Assembly: GCA_905221605.1 (NCBI GenBank)
Contig: CAJNDS010002160.1
Span: forward strand, 550,001 to 579,161
Reading direction: 5' to 3'
Length of the DNA: 29,161 nt
Source: Symbiodinium natans
Lineage: Eukaryota; Sar; Dinophyceae; Suessiales; Symbiodiniaceae
Position numbers and translations under genes: made by a program. Below, in pieces: positions 9,773 to 17,411 of the stretch; positions within the stretch are counted from its first letter, which is position 1; the number at the start of each line of letters is the position of its first letter. Under the pieces are notes generated by a model, which saw only the letters and a list, made by a program, of their open reading frames with translations, did no database searches and had not been told where the DNA came from.

Positions 9773-10055
9773 ACACAAGAAGAACAAATGAAGGAGACCT
9801 GTACTAGACCCAAGAGTATCCTAGGAATAAGAAGGGCACCGTTTTGGTTTTAAATGGGGTTGATAAGGGAACCTTAACCCTATAAGGGCCTACTGCGGGT
9901 CCTAGCCGTAAACCCTAAACCCTAAACTGTACAAGTAGCGAGCTGCGGGCGCTGTGTGGTTAGCAGCAGCGAGCGTGCAGGGGGCGAAACCTTGGACTCG
10001 GCCCGCGAGGGTCCCTTAGGATTTTGAGTCTTGGGTTTTGCGTTTCGGGTTTTTC
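9773..10055. other. Unique spacer, no gene seen
   Basis: It includes AAGGAACCTTAACCC-like dispersed words and two CCCTAAA units at about 9908-9925. No convincing exon. Confidence 0.5.
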
Positions 10056-10302
10056 CGTAAAGGGACCCGTTTGGGGCCTCCCGGGGCCTCTGTGTCAGGA
10101 CCTTTTTGACAGGAAAGCTCCAGGGGGCCTTCCCCTTAGAAAGGGCCTTAAGGAGGGTCTTCCCCGTAGGAGGGGCCTTCCCCGTAAGGAGGGGGCCTTG
10201 CCTGTGCGGAGGGGCCTGGCCCGTAAGGAGAGGCCTTCCCCGTAAGGAGGGGCCTTCTCCACAAGGAGGGGCCTTGTTCCTAAGGAGGGGCCTTCCCGTA
10301 AG
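10056..10302. repeat. GGGGCCTTCCCCGTAAGGA minisatellite
   Basis: About nine degenerate units of 20-22 bp, with core GGGGCCTTCCCCGTAAGGAG, each with CCTT..AAGG self-complementarity. Open frames on both strands (10024-10435 plus, 9922-10308 minus) owe their length to the repeat and I do not call them genes. Confidence 0.88.
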
Positions 10303-11677
10303 GCTCATTAAAAATGTGGGGTCATCTCTGCCATATGAATCTTTGCTAAACTATCCGGAATCGAGCACTTTCGGGCTGATCCTCGCATTTAGAATGTTAC
10401 GGTGCACGACGAGAAAAGCCCAACAACATACGTGAAAACTTATGAAAAGCCTAAACCCGACCAAGGTCATAAACTGGGTGGGTGGTTTGGGAGAGGACGT
10501 GAACCTGGGCGCACACCCCTAAACCCCAAACCCCAAACCCTAAACCCCAAACCCTAAACCCCAAACCCCAAACCCCAAACCCCAAAAACAGAGAATAGGT
10601 AATCAGGCATTCAGGGTGAGAGCACCACGGAGTTACAGGCCATTTTTTGGGGGCTGGAGATGGACGGCCACGCCCTCGACACCAAACCCCTGCGGTTTAG
10701 GGTTTAGGGTTAGGGTGTAGGGTTCAGGGTTTAGGGTTTAGGATTTAGGGTGTAGGGTTTAGGGTTTAGGGTTTAGGGCTTGGGGTTAGGGTTTAGGGTT
10801 TAGGGTTTAGGGCTCAGGGCTCAGGGCTCAGGGCTCAGGGCTCAGGGCTCAGGGCTCAGGGTTGAGGGCTGAGGGCTGAGGGCTGAGGGCTGAGGGCTGA
10901 GGCCTAAGGGCTTAGGGCTTAGGGCTTGGGGCTTAGGGCTTAGGGCTTAGGGCTAAGGGCTTAGGGCTTAGGGCTTAGGGCTTGGGGTCCTGAGTCCTGA
11001 ACATGGATCTTGTTCCCCTAAATGTTAAAGCTTTTGAAGCACTACTAGCGTAAACTATAGACCCCTAAACCCGAAACCTAAAGCCCTAAACCCACATAAC
11101 GGTTGAGGCATTGCCCAATCAACTACTACTTGCTTCAGCACCCCCCCCCCCCCAAAAAAAAAAAAAAATGATCCCTCTCTTACCCTTATCGTCAAGATTT
11201 GTGTGTGTTTTACTTTGTTTTCCTATGCTATTTTGTTATGTTTTTTTTTTTGAGGGGGGAGGGCTCTTCAGCAGATAGAAGTAGACCCTAAGCCCTCAAA
11301 ACCCTAAACCCTAAACCCCAAAACCCAAACCGCAAGGCACATCTTCGCGTCGTTTTGGCTGAGAGTGCAAAAGATTTCTTGCGTGCCTTCTGAAGTTGGC
11401 GGCGCGCGTATCGGGTGAGAGCTTTAGGGCTAAGGGCTTAGGAATGAGGACTTGAAGGGTTTAGGGCTTGGGGGTTAGGAGTTTTAGGGTTTAGGGGCTT
11501 CGGGGTTTCGGAGTTTTAGGGTTTAGGGTGTCTTGATGGACAAGCTTCCCGTTCTCGATCCGAGCGGTTCTCTCAGCTTGGAACCTGCTGGGAATAGATG
11601 CTGGGAATAGATGGAAACCTGACTTCCAGGTCTTGCCGTTCAAAGAGCCTGTGACACCCGTGCTGTGGAGCAGCTAA
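10303..11677 (+). CDS. Candidate five-exon 3' gene fragment with a 13-bp duplication
   Basis: Plus-strand segments join without frame conflict. 10303-10401 reads VGSSLPYESLLNYPESSTFG. 10450-10498 reads TKVINWVGGLGED. 10615-10694 reads GESTTELQAIFWGLEMDGHA. 11337-11394 reads HIFASFWLRVQKISCVPSE. 11527-11677 reads GVLMDKLPVLDPSGSLSLEP. Junctions are phases 2, 0, 2, 0. The third exon ends at CG|GTTTAGGG and the last starts at TTTAG|GGT, so array heptamers would supply splice sites. In the last segment a tandem 13-bp duplication (11588-11613) breaks the frame; without it the frame would reach TAA at 11675-11677. The minus strand of the last segment is also open, so the model is tentative. No family recognised. 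Confidence 0.3.
10517..10585. repeat. CCCCAAA/CCCTAAA array
   Basis: About ten heptamers, mostly CCCCAAA, reverse sense to the arrays on either side. Confidence 0.9.
10695..10988. repeat. Array with four homogenised variants in series
   Basis: TTTAGGG (10695-10810), then seven CTCAGGG, five CTGAGGG and about ten CTTAGGG units follow one another with sharp switches. Confidence 0.94.
10989..11336. other. Unique spacer with homopolymers
   Basis: A C15 run directly followed by A15 at 11141-11167, T10 at 11240-11250, and short CCCTAAA pieces at 11078-11095 and 11300-11320. No gene. Confidence 0.6.
11588..11613. repeat. 13-bp perfect tandem duplication
   Basis: CTGGGAATAGATG occurs twice head to tail. 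In reverse complement each copy is a pyrimidine-rich stretch ending in CAG, so it would duplicate a 3' splice-site-like motif on the minus strand. On the plus strand it shifts the candidate exon frame. Confidence 0.95.
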
Positions 11678-11679
11678 CT

Positions 11680-12050
11680 TTAGGGTTTCGGGTTTAGGGT
11701 TGAGGGTTTAGGGTTTAGGGTTTAGGGTTTAGGGTTTAGGGTTTAGGGTTTAGGGTTTAGGGTTTAGGGTTTAGGGTTTAGGGTTACTACTGAGCCTGCT
11801 AGTCCTCACCCTCACACGTCAGTCGACCAGGCTCTGCTCCTTTGACAGCAACGTTAAACCGAAAGCTGTCGAACTGTGCAATGTAAATTCGCCTAGCTTC
11901 CCCAAAGAGCCGAAATCCCCCTGAATTCAGGGTTTAGGGTTTAGGGTTTAGGGTTTAGGGTTTGGGGTTTGGGGTTTGGGGTTTGGGGTTTGGGGTTTGG
12001 GGTTTGGGGTTTGGGGTTTGGGGTTTGGGGTTTGGGGTTTGGGGTTTAGG
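11680..12050. repeat. TTTAGGG array, spacer, then TTTGGGG block
   Basis: Twelve or so TTTAGGG units at 11690-11786, a unique 145-bp island, then TTTAGGG (11930-11958) changing to about twelve consecutive TTTGGGG units (11958-12042). Confidence 0.93.
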
Positions 12051-12237
12051 GTATATACCTAAAAATCCTATCAAGGATCCCTGTATACTTTAAAGAAGAG
12101 TCCCTAACTAAGGGGTATTGGGCTCCTTGGGAATCTCGCTTGCTTCACCGATTCTCGAGTCGCACGAAGCAGATCGCCAGTCGAGGGAACTGCAGATGTG
12201 TGTTAGACGCCATCTTAGTTGTAGGGTTCTTCAGGGA
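12051..12237. other. Unique spacer with short dispersed words
   Basis: Contains AAAATCCTATCAAGGATCCC and AAGAGTCCCTAACTAAGGGG, in the style of the small dispersed elements. No gene supported. Confidence 0.4.
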
Positions 12238-12404
12238 GGGTTTAGGGTTTAGAGTTTAGGGTTTAGGGTTTAGGGTTCAGGGTTCAGGGTTCAGGGTTCA
12301 GGGTTCAGGGTTCAGGGTTCAGGGTTCAGGGTTCAGGGTTCAGGGTTCAGGGTTTAGGGTTTAGGGTTTAGGGGTTAGGGTTTAGGGGTTAGGGTTTCGG
12401 GTTC
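12238..12404. repeat. TTTAGGG array with TTCAGGG block
   Basis: About eleven TTCAGGG units (12275-12352) sit between TTTAGGG units. Confidence 0.93.
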
Positions 12405-12904
12405 ATGGGAGGTAGCCACCGAGGGAACCGTAGGGAAGCTTAGGGAGTTTTAGGGAGTAGTGGGGAATATTAGGGAACCTTGGGTTACATACCCCTAAAC
12501 CCTAAACCCAAAACCCTAAACCCCCCTTGAACCCCCCTCCCTTACGAACCCTATAACTTTGGTTTGGTAGTCGTCAAAATTCGCATTCGCGGAAGGTACC
12601 GCGTGCAAAGATCGATTCGGACTCACACAAGGTTCAAAAAGAACCAAAAGCTGCACCCGCTGCACACCCTGAGTCTTACTTTAGGTGTCCTAGCCTCTTC
12701 AACCCCGAAACCCAAACCCGAAACCCTTAAGCCCCAAGCCCCTTATGAACCCAAAGCGCGCTCGAAACCCCAAAAAACGCCAAAACCCTAAACCCCTGCA
12801 CCAAAAACAACCTAAACCCTGCACACTCTTCCCTAAAAGCCCCAGACTCTACTACATTGATGATCAAGGCAAGACAAAGGGGTTTAACAAATCATCGGGG
12901 CTCA
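12405..12904. other. Unique stretch, lysine/proline-rich open frames only
   Basis: The plus-strand frame at 12564-12791 ends in degenerate CCCAAA repeats (KPKPETLKP-type translation), so it is not a credible full gene. Its first part (VVVKIRIRGRYRVQRSIRTH) is non-repetitive and could be an exon. Short GGGAACCTTGGG / TTAGGGAGT repeats occur at 12425-12490. Confidence 0.35.
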
Positions 12905-13505
12905 GGGAAACCCCAGACCCGAAACCCTAAACCCTAAACCCGAAACCCTGGTTTGGGGCTTGGAGACCTCAGACCCCAAACCCTGAAGCCTAAACCCTAA
13001 ACCCTAAACCCTAAACCCTAAACCCCAAATGGGGAGCCTCCAGCAGAGCGTGGTATGCAGTGGGAGAAGTACACCAGGGTCCGTACTCTGCGACTGCGTT
13101 TCTACTCTATTCCTGGTGTTTTCTGTTGGACCCTAACCCCGAAACCCTTTTTGGGCTAGGATTTAGGGCTTAGGGTTTAGGGTTTAGGGTTTAGGGTTCA
13201 GGGTTTAGGGTTTAGGGTTTAGGCTTTAGGGTTTAGGGTTTAGGGTTTAGGGTTTAGGGTTTAGGGCATACCACCCTCTCTAAAGCTCAGACACTCAGTG
13301 CAGCAGGCGGCTCCAGGGAACCGTGGAGTGGCGTGTCATCAAAGCTGAAAGTCACTTTTGGGGAGCTTTGGCTTTAGGGCTTTAGGGTTTAGGGTTGAGG
13401 GTTGAGGGTTGAGGGTTTAGGGTTTAGGGTTTGGGGTTTAGGGTTTAGGGTTTAGGGTTTAGGGTTTAGGGTTTAGGGTTTAGGGTTCAGGCCTGAGGGC
13501 TTAGG
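12905..13505. repeat. Cluster of CCCTAAA and TTTAGGG arrays
   Basis: CCCTAAA at 12913-13028, TTTAGGG at 13155-13267 and 13380-13495 (with three TTGAGGG). Unique islands of about 110 bp lie at 13030-13150 and 13268-13378, with no supported gene. Confidence 0.9.
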
Positions 13506-13604
13506 GTTTGGAATTTCGGCATGGGGTTAGGCTTTGCGGTTTTGGGGTGAAAGGTGGGAGCACAAAGGGGGGAGGGGGGGGAGTGCCCTAAAGAATAGAC
13601 ATGA

Positions 13605-13720
13605 AGTAGGGCTTTTTGTCCTTGTATCCCCAAAAGGACACCCAAACAATAAGTAAGAAGGAACCTTATATACACTCTCCAATAATATCACAGATATATA
13701 TATATATATATATATATACC
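13605..13720. mobile_element. Dispersed ~100-bp repeat, copy 2, with (TA)n
   Basis: Partner of 6801-6906: ATGAAGTAGGG, CCCCAAAAGGACACCCAA, GGAACCTTATATACACTC. It is followed by a (TA)n run at 13691-13718. Confidence 0.6.
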
Positions 13721-13849
13721 CTGTTTCGACATGATTCATGATGCTGGGGTGGGAGGGGGCCCGCGAATCTGAATACGGGACAGGGTCCCGCATCCTTTCA
13801 CGCCAGTGCAATTTCAATACTCCGGTCTTCTTGCAGGAGCGGGAGACTT

Positions 13850-14075
13850 AGTTAGTTTAGGGTTTGGGGTTTGGGGGTTAGGGCTTAGGGTTTAGGGGTT
13901 AGGGGTTAGGGGTTAGGGTTTAGGGTTTAGGGTTTAGGTTTCAGGGTTTAGTAAGGGTTCAGGGTTTAGGGTTTAGGGTTTAGGGTTTAGGGTTCAGGGT
14001 TCAGGGTTCAGGGTTCAGGGTTCAGGGTTTAGGGTTTAGGGTTTAGGGCTTAGGGTTTAGGGTTTGCTAGTAGGG
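13850..14075. repeat. TTTAGGG/TTCAGGG array
   Basis: Irregular left half (GGGGTTA, TTTAGGG) and a five-unit TTCAGGG block near 13993-14030, closing with TTTAGGG. Confidence 0.92.
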
Positions 14076-14635
14076 TAATCCAAATCAGGATCATGTTCGG
14101 GCATTTGTGACTCTGCTTTCTACTGCGCGCTAGGTCCCTCCCTTGATCCTGCAAGTATCCGAGGAGGACGGAAAATCCGCAGGGTCCTCTTGAAACGGTC
14201 CTGGACAGCTCGGCTCGTATATTGCAGAACCAGACGTGACGAACTGCGGTATGCGGAGGCTACATGGTTCTTTGTGTTTAAGAGAGCCAGAACCCGAAAC
14301 CCTAAACCCTAAACGGAAAACGGCTTCAAGCTAGCGCAGTCCTGGCAAAGGGACTAGCAAGGCCGAAAGAGTTCAAGGGGATTTTTCAGGCGGCACATGC
14401 TTTCAGCATACAGCGCAGGGGCGTGGCCTGGAAAATTGCCTACGCCTGCAACTGAAGCCGCCGGCATCGACGACACGTTCCCTACTTTGGAGCAAGCCAT
14501 GGGAAAAAAGGTATATACTGTTGAGGTATAACAGGCATAAGTCGCCTAATAACAGGAGCCCAGAACCAAAAAAAAGAGTATAACAGTATAGGCACTCCAA
14601 AATCCAAATTTCACATCATTGCGCACGCACCCTGC
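14076..14635. other. Downstream flank of the kinase gene
   Basis: No second gene can be proved. A minus-strand frame is open over 14120-14285 (ALLNTKNHVASAYRSSSRLV..) and may be an exon or 3' sequence. 14511-14590 has inverted TATACTGTT / AACAGTATA words and looks like a small hairpin element. No polyadenylation signal is evident. Confidence 0.4.
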
Positions 14636-15039
14636 TCACCACGTGAGGGCGGAGAAGTGCTCAAACAGCTCAGAAGCCGATGGGCGGCATTTTGGGTCTC
14701 TACGTTGGCAGAGTTGATAGATGGAGCGCACCGTGTCAGGGACTTGCTGGGGCAAATGGAGGAACCCCCCTTCGGCCACAAAGATGACAATCTGCGGTAC
14801 CCGCTGCCCAGCATGCGGCGCCTCACCCAACACGGCCTGGTACAGCAGCATCCCCATGGCATAGACATCGGCTTTCTTAGTCAGCTTCGGCTTAAACTCC
14901 ATGAGTTCCGGCGGCATATGTGTAATCGTACCCAGCTGCGAGGTCAGCAGCGTCGTGGCGCCCTGGTCTAAGACTCGCGCCAGGCCAAAGTCACAGACTT
15001 TGCAAGCGAACTCAACCTCCCCGGTTTGGTGTGGTGTTC
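14636..15039 (-). CDS. Kinase terminal exon: DFG to stop
   Basis: This 404-bp exon holds 2 bases of a split codon, 133 codons and a TGA at 14636-14638. It opens after a CCAG acceptor and reads TPHQTGEVEFACKVCDFGLA, then an activation segment ending in HMPPELMEF, helix F (ADVYAMGMLLYQAVLGE), and helices H and I (VRSIYQLCQRRDPKCRPSAS, ELFEHFSAL). The protein stops about where kinase domains normally end, so no C-terminal regulatory domain is visible. The split codon pairs with the previous exon (..ACA C + GA) to give an arginine. An overlapping open frame at 14611-14868 is a shadow. Confidence 0.88.
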
Positions 15040-16967
15040 CTGGCAGCCCTAAACCCTAAACCCTAAACCCCTAAACCCCTAAACCCCTAAACCCCTAAAC
15101 CCCGAAACCCAGCGGATTCAGACGAGACCAAGAGGGCCCTTCTTTGGTAGTGGTTAGGTTTGAAAATAGCGAAGAACCCATGACCTGACGTGTTCTTGAA
15201 CGAAGTTGGGCAGTTCGGTACCTTACTTGTAATTTAGCGTTTAGGGTTAAGGGTTTCGGGTTTAGGGTTTAGTAGGGTTTAGTTCGGGTCGAGCTCCAAT
15301 TCTGCGCCCTTAGTTTGGGTCCCTTGTTGTCGAACTCTTGCATACATCAAGAGGGCCCATGCTTCAGTTCCCTTTAGACAAGGGTAAGGGACCATACAAA
15401 GAGCTCCATGGTCTCCAACCTGAGATTAGGGTTTGGGGTTTGGGTTTAGGGTTTAGGGTTTAGGGTTTAGGGTTTAGGGTTTAGGGTTTAGGGCTTAGGG
15501 TTTAGGGTTTAGGGTTTAGGGTTTAGGGTTTAGGGTTTAGGGTTTAGGGTTTAGGGTTTAGGGATTACCTTAGATTGCATCACCCTTTGTAACCTTTCTG
15601 GGTTTATTTAGGGACCCTCCCTCCCAACAACTCCCTGACAAGAACCAGTAAGAAAAGGGCACAGGGTACCCCAGACGTCCTAGACCATTTAAAAGACAGG
15701 GCGAACGGCTAGCAGTTGGGGCGAAAGCCCTAAACCCTAAACCCTAAATCCTAAACCGTAAGCCCTAAACCCTGAACCCTAAACCCTAAACGATGTCAAG
15801 GAACGTGTCTGAAGAAGAACATTGTTCGAGGTAAGGTCGCCATGAATGACCTCGGGGGCACGGCAACCACATTGTAACAAGGGGTTTCTTTTGCGGAGGT
15901 TGGCTACATACCCTAAACCCTAAGCCCTAAACTCTCAACCCGAAACCCTAAGGCCTAAACCCTAAACCCTAAACCCTAAAGCCCACAATAAAACCCAAAT
16001 TAAGCCCCAAATTGAGCCCCAAATCCCACAGACTTAACCCTGAAGGCAACAACTGGGCTTGCCCTAAACCCTACACCCTAAACCCAACACCCTAAACCCG
16101 AAACCCAAAAAACCCTCAGGGTAAAAGGGGCCCTGAGCTGGCAAGTGACATCGTGGGAATGCAAGTATGCACAGGCCTCCGCCACATCTATCCTGGACCA
16201 CGTTTAGGGTCTTAGGGCGATAGGGTTAGGGTTTAGGGTTTAGGGTTTAGGGTTTCGGGTTTCGGGTTTAGGGTTTAGAGCTTAGATGGGTTTAGGGTTT
16301 AGGGTTTAGGGGTCAGGGTTTAGGGTTTAGGCTTCAGGGTCTAGGGGGGTTGAAAGAAAGACCGCTTTGAATGTTCTTTGGGTGTTAGGGTGTTCTGGTT
16401 TAGGAGCTAAAGCCTAGAGTCACAAATCCTAAGCCCTAAACCTCTAAGCCCTACCCCGTACAACAGGCATGGAATACCAAACATGGACCCAGGGACATAA
16501 TGCTTTTGACGTACCTCAGGCCATTGTCATCCCAACGAGGAATGTCGCAGAACTTGCCAAGNNNNNNNNNNNNNNNNNNNNNNNNNNNNNNNNNNNNNNN
16601 NNNNNNNNNNNNNNNNNNNNNNNNNNNNNNNNNNNNNNNNNNNNNNNNNNNNNNNNNNNNNATAGACATGCTGAATTTCGGTGGGATATGTGGGGCTACA
16701 TGGGGTTCGGACCCAAAGAACTTCACAATTTGTTCGAAATCAACCCACGATGCTGGGCATCCCATTTGCAGTAATACACCTTGCCGTAAGAGCCACCACC
16801 AACATATTGAAGAATCTCCAGGCCATCTGGCACGCTTTCAGTCGTTTGCCTGTTGAAAGGAGAGCCGTTGGATGAAGATCTACGCGGGCTCGACGAAGAC
16901 TTCGTCGAAGATTGCGACAGAAGCTCGAACTTTGGCGGGAGCTGTTCGGATGGCATGGCCAACACGC
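14636..16967 (-). CDS. TKL-type protein kinase domain, multi-exon, partly lost in gap
   Basis: Catalytic domain of a serine/threonine or dual-specificity kinase of the tyrosine-kinase-like group, expected to transfer phosphate from ATP to protein. In order, the exons show a glycine-rich loop GGGSYGKV, a stretch ending WDDNGLR, helix E with DVAEACAYLHSHD, the catalytic loop VIHGDLTSNNVLL, DFGLAR, the P+1/APE region GTITHMPPELME, helix F KKADVYAMGMLLY and a C-terminal arginine in CRPSASEL. Joining exons 16749-16967, (gap), 16515-16561+, 16150-16192, 15805-15850 and 14636-15039 keeps one frame at every testable junction (phases 2, 0, 1). The exon or exons with the beta-3 lysine and helix-C glutamate are missing, presumably in the 16562-16661 gap. 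HGD replaces HRD, making it a non-RD kinase. The introns carry TTTAGGG-like arrays. Membrane exons lie just upstream on the same strand and join in phase. Family assignment is sure; substrate and exact subfamily are not. Confidence 0.88.
15040..15804 (-). repeat. Kinase intron filled with telomere-like arrays (765 bp)
   Basis: The intron lies between the HGD and DFG exons. In gene sense it starts GTTCCTTGACATCG and immediately enters TTTAGGG repeats (15727-15792 on the plus strand as CCCTAAA). It carries an opposite array at 15424-15565 and ends with TTTAGGG-type repeats (CCCCTAAA octamers, 15066-15105) abutting the acceptor. Arrays therefore lie next to both splice sites, with an opposite block between them. 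Confidence 0.75.
15805..15850 (-). CDS. Kinase catalytic-loop exon (46 bp)
   Basis: A micro-exon reading VIHGDLTSNNVLLQT plus one base. It has the catalytic aspartate (HGD) and the metal-binding asparagine (second N of SNN). The acceptor is GAG|GTC and the donor is C|GTTCCTTG. Joined to the preceding exon it gives YLHSHD-VIHGDL, exactly the usual spacing of helix E to the catalytic loop, which is why these boundaries were chosen. The arginine of HRD is replaced by glycine. Confidence 0.8.
15851..16149 (-). repeat. Kinase intron with CCCTAAA arrays (299 bp)
   Basis: This intron between the helix-E and HGD exons holds CCCTAAA-type repeats at 15908-15980 and 16063-16100 and short degenerate AAATTGAGCCCC-like units near 15985-16025. 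It has donor GTCACT and acceptor CCGAG. Confidence 0.65.
16150..16192 (-). CDS. Kinase helix-E exon (43 bp)
   Basis: A micro-exon of one base plus 14 codons: IDVAEACAYLHSHD. It lies between the acceptor CCAG|G and the donor GAT|GTCACTTG. The pattern DVAxACAYLHS is typical of helix E in TKL and receptor-like kinases. Phase 2 on entry matches the donor of the preceding exon (CTGAG|GTACGT), and phase 0 on exit matches the HGD exon. Confidence 0.78.
16193..16514 (-). repeat. Kinase intron with mixed-orientation arrays (322 bp)
   Basis: Donor GTACGT, acceptor CCAG. TTTAGGG-type repeats occupy 16201-16345 on the plus strand and shorter CCCTAAA pieces lie near 16425-16450, so both orientations occur in one intron. 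Confidence 0.65.
16515..16561 (-). CDS. Kinase helix-D region exon, truncated by assembly gap
   Basis: The visible 3' part of an exon reads LGKFCDIPRWDDNGL plus two bases, then a textbook donor GTACGT. With the next exon it gives WDDNGL-R-IDVAEACAYLHS, matching the loop before helix E in TKL kinases. The 5' part runs into the N block, so its length and start are unknown. The frame seems to stay open across the Ns, but a 100-N block is usually a placeholder of unknown true length. Confidence 0.62.
16562..16661. other. Assembly gap of exactly 100 N
   Basis: Exactly 100 undetermined bases. Kinase sequence stops at the beta-2 region on one side and resumes before helix E on the other. The beta-3 lysine, helix-C glutamate and hinge exons should lie here. 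The round size suggests a scaffold placeholder rather than a measured length. Confidence 0.98.
16749..16967 (-). CDS. Kinase N-terminal exon: serine-rich linker and glycine loop
   Basis: A 219-bp exon (2 bases, 72 codons, 1 base). It starts after TAATAAG|GC and ends before GTGGGTTG. It encodes MPSEQLPPKFELLS, a serine-rich basic linker (KSSSSPRRSSSNGSP), then PDGLEILQYVGGGSYGKVYY and CKWDAQH, so the ATP-binding glycine loop is near its end. If transcription began here, the Met at 16954-16956 would be the start, because in-frame TAATAA lies just upstream. I prefer splicing to the membrane exon across a 69-bp intron, since phase 1 matches on both sides. The linker is a likely phosphorylation target. 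Confidence 0.78.
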
Positions 16968-17036
16968 CTTATTAGCGCAGTGACCGTGCCAAACTAAGGG
17001 TACCTTTTCTTGGGGTTGGTTACTTTAGATGGGAAC
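16968..17036 (-). other. Short 69-bp intron, introner-like
   Basis: The intron begins GTTCCCATC and ends GCTAATAAG, with a possible branch site GCTAAT close to the end. Unlike the other introns of this gene it has no TTTAGGG array. Its central part resembles an intergenic sequence at 27118-27165 (shared TAAGGGTACC, CTTTTC, TTGG and GGTTACTTT), so the intron may derive from a dispersed short element. Confidence 0.5.
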
Positions 17037-17314
17037 CTTGAACCCACAAAAGGACGCAAGCGGGTACCGCTGCTGCTAAGAGGCGTCCCACAGCCGCCAA
17101 CCGCTTCTCTGTGGCGCGGTACCCGATGATCGCTACACACAGGGCGGACGGCGTGAGCAGGAAAGCAGCCCAATGGCGGCCGGCTAGCATGGACACAGGG
17201 CTGGGGGCACTGGCCTGCGTCATGTAGCAAGCAACCGTCCCAAGGAAGTGAAGCAGCACCTCAGATTGAAGCGCCAGAATCAAACTGCCATGCTCCCAAC
17301 AACATGTTCCAAAC
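17037..17314 (-). CDS. Multi-pass membrane exon, probably fused to the kinase
   Basis: A 278-bp exon with 92 full codons. It begins after GGGGCAG|G and ends before the donor CAAG|GTTCCC. It shows three hydrophobic stretches: around SLILALQSEVLLHFLGTVAC, around HWAAFLLTPSALCVAIIGY, and LAAVGRLLAAAVPACVLLWV. The last ends only a few residues before the kinase linker if the 69-bp intron (16968-17036) is spliced, giving LLWVQ-G-VLAMPSEQ. This suggests a membrane-tethered kinase with a cytosolic catalytic domain. The acceptor is less certain: CAG at 17322-17324 would also work in another phase. I recognise no family for the membrane part. Without splicing it would stop shortly after LLWVQGSHLK, as a separate small protein. 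Confidence 0.6.
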
Positions 17315-17366
17315 CTGCCCCCTGAAGCCCTAAACGCTACACAGGGTTGGCCTTTAAACACCTTGC

Positions 17367-17411
<45 letters not shown>

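Noticed and set aside
9496-9813. Cysteine/alanine- and histidine-rich frames on both strands
   Set aside because: Translations of the ACGC/GCACGCAG repeat; openness on all frames is expected from a repeat lacking stops.
14611-14868. 85-codon minus frame and 104-codon plus frame over the kinase terminal exon
   Set aside because: Shadows of the kinase frame, which alone shows the conserved kinase motifs.
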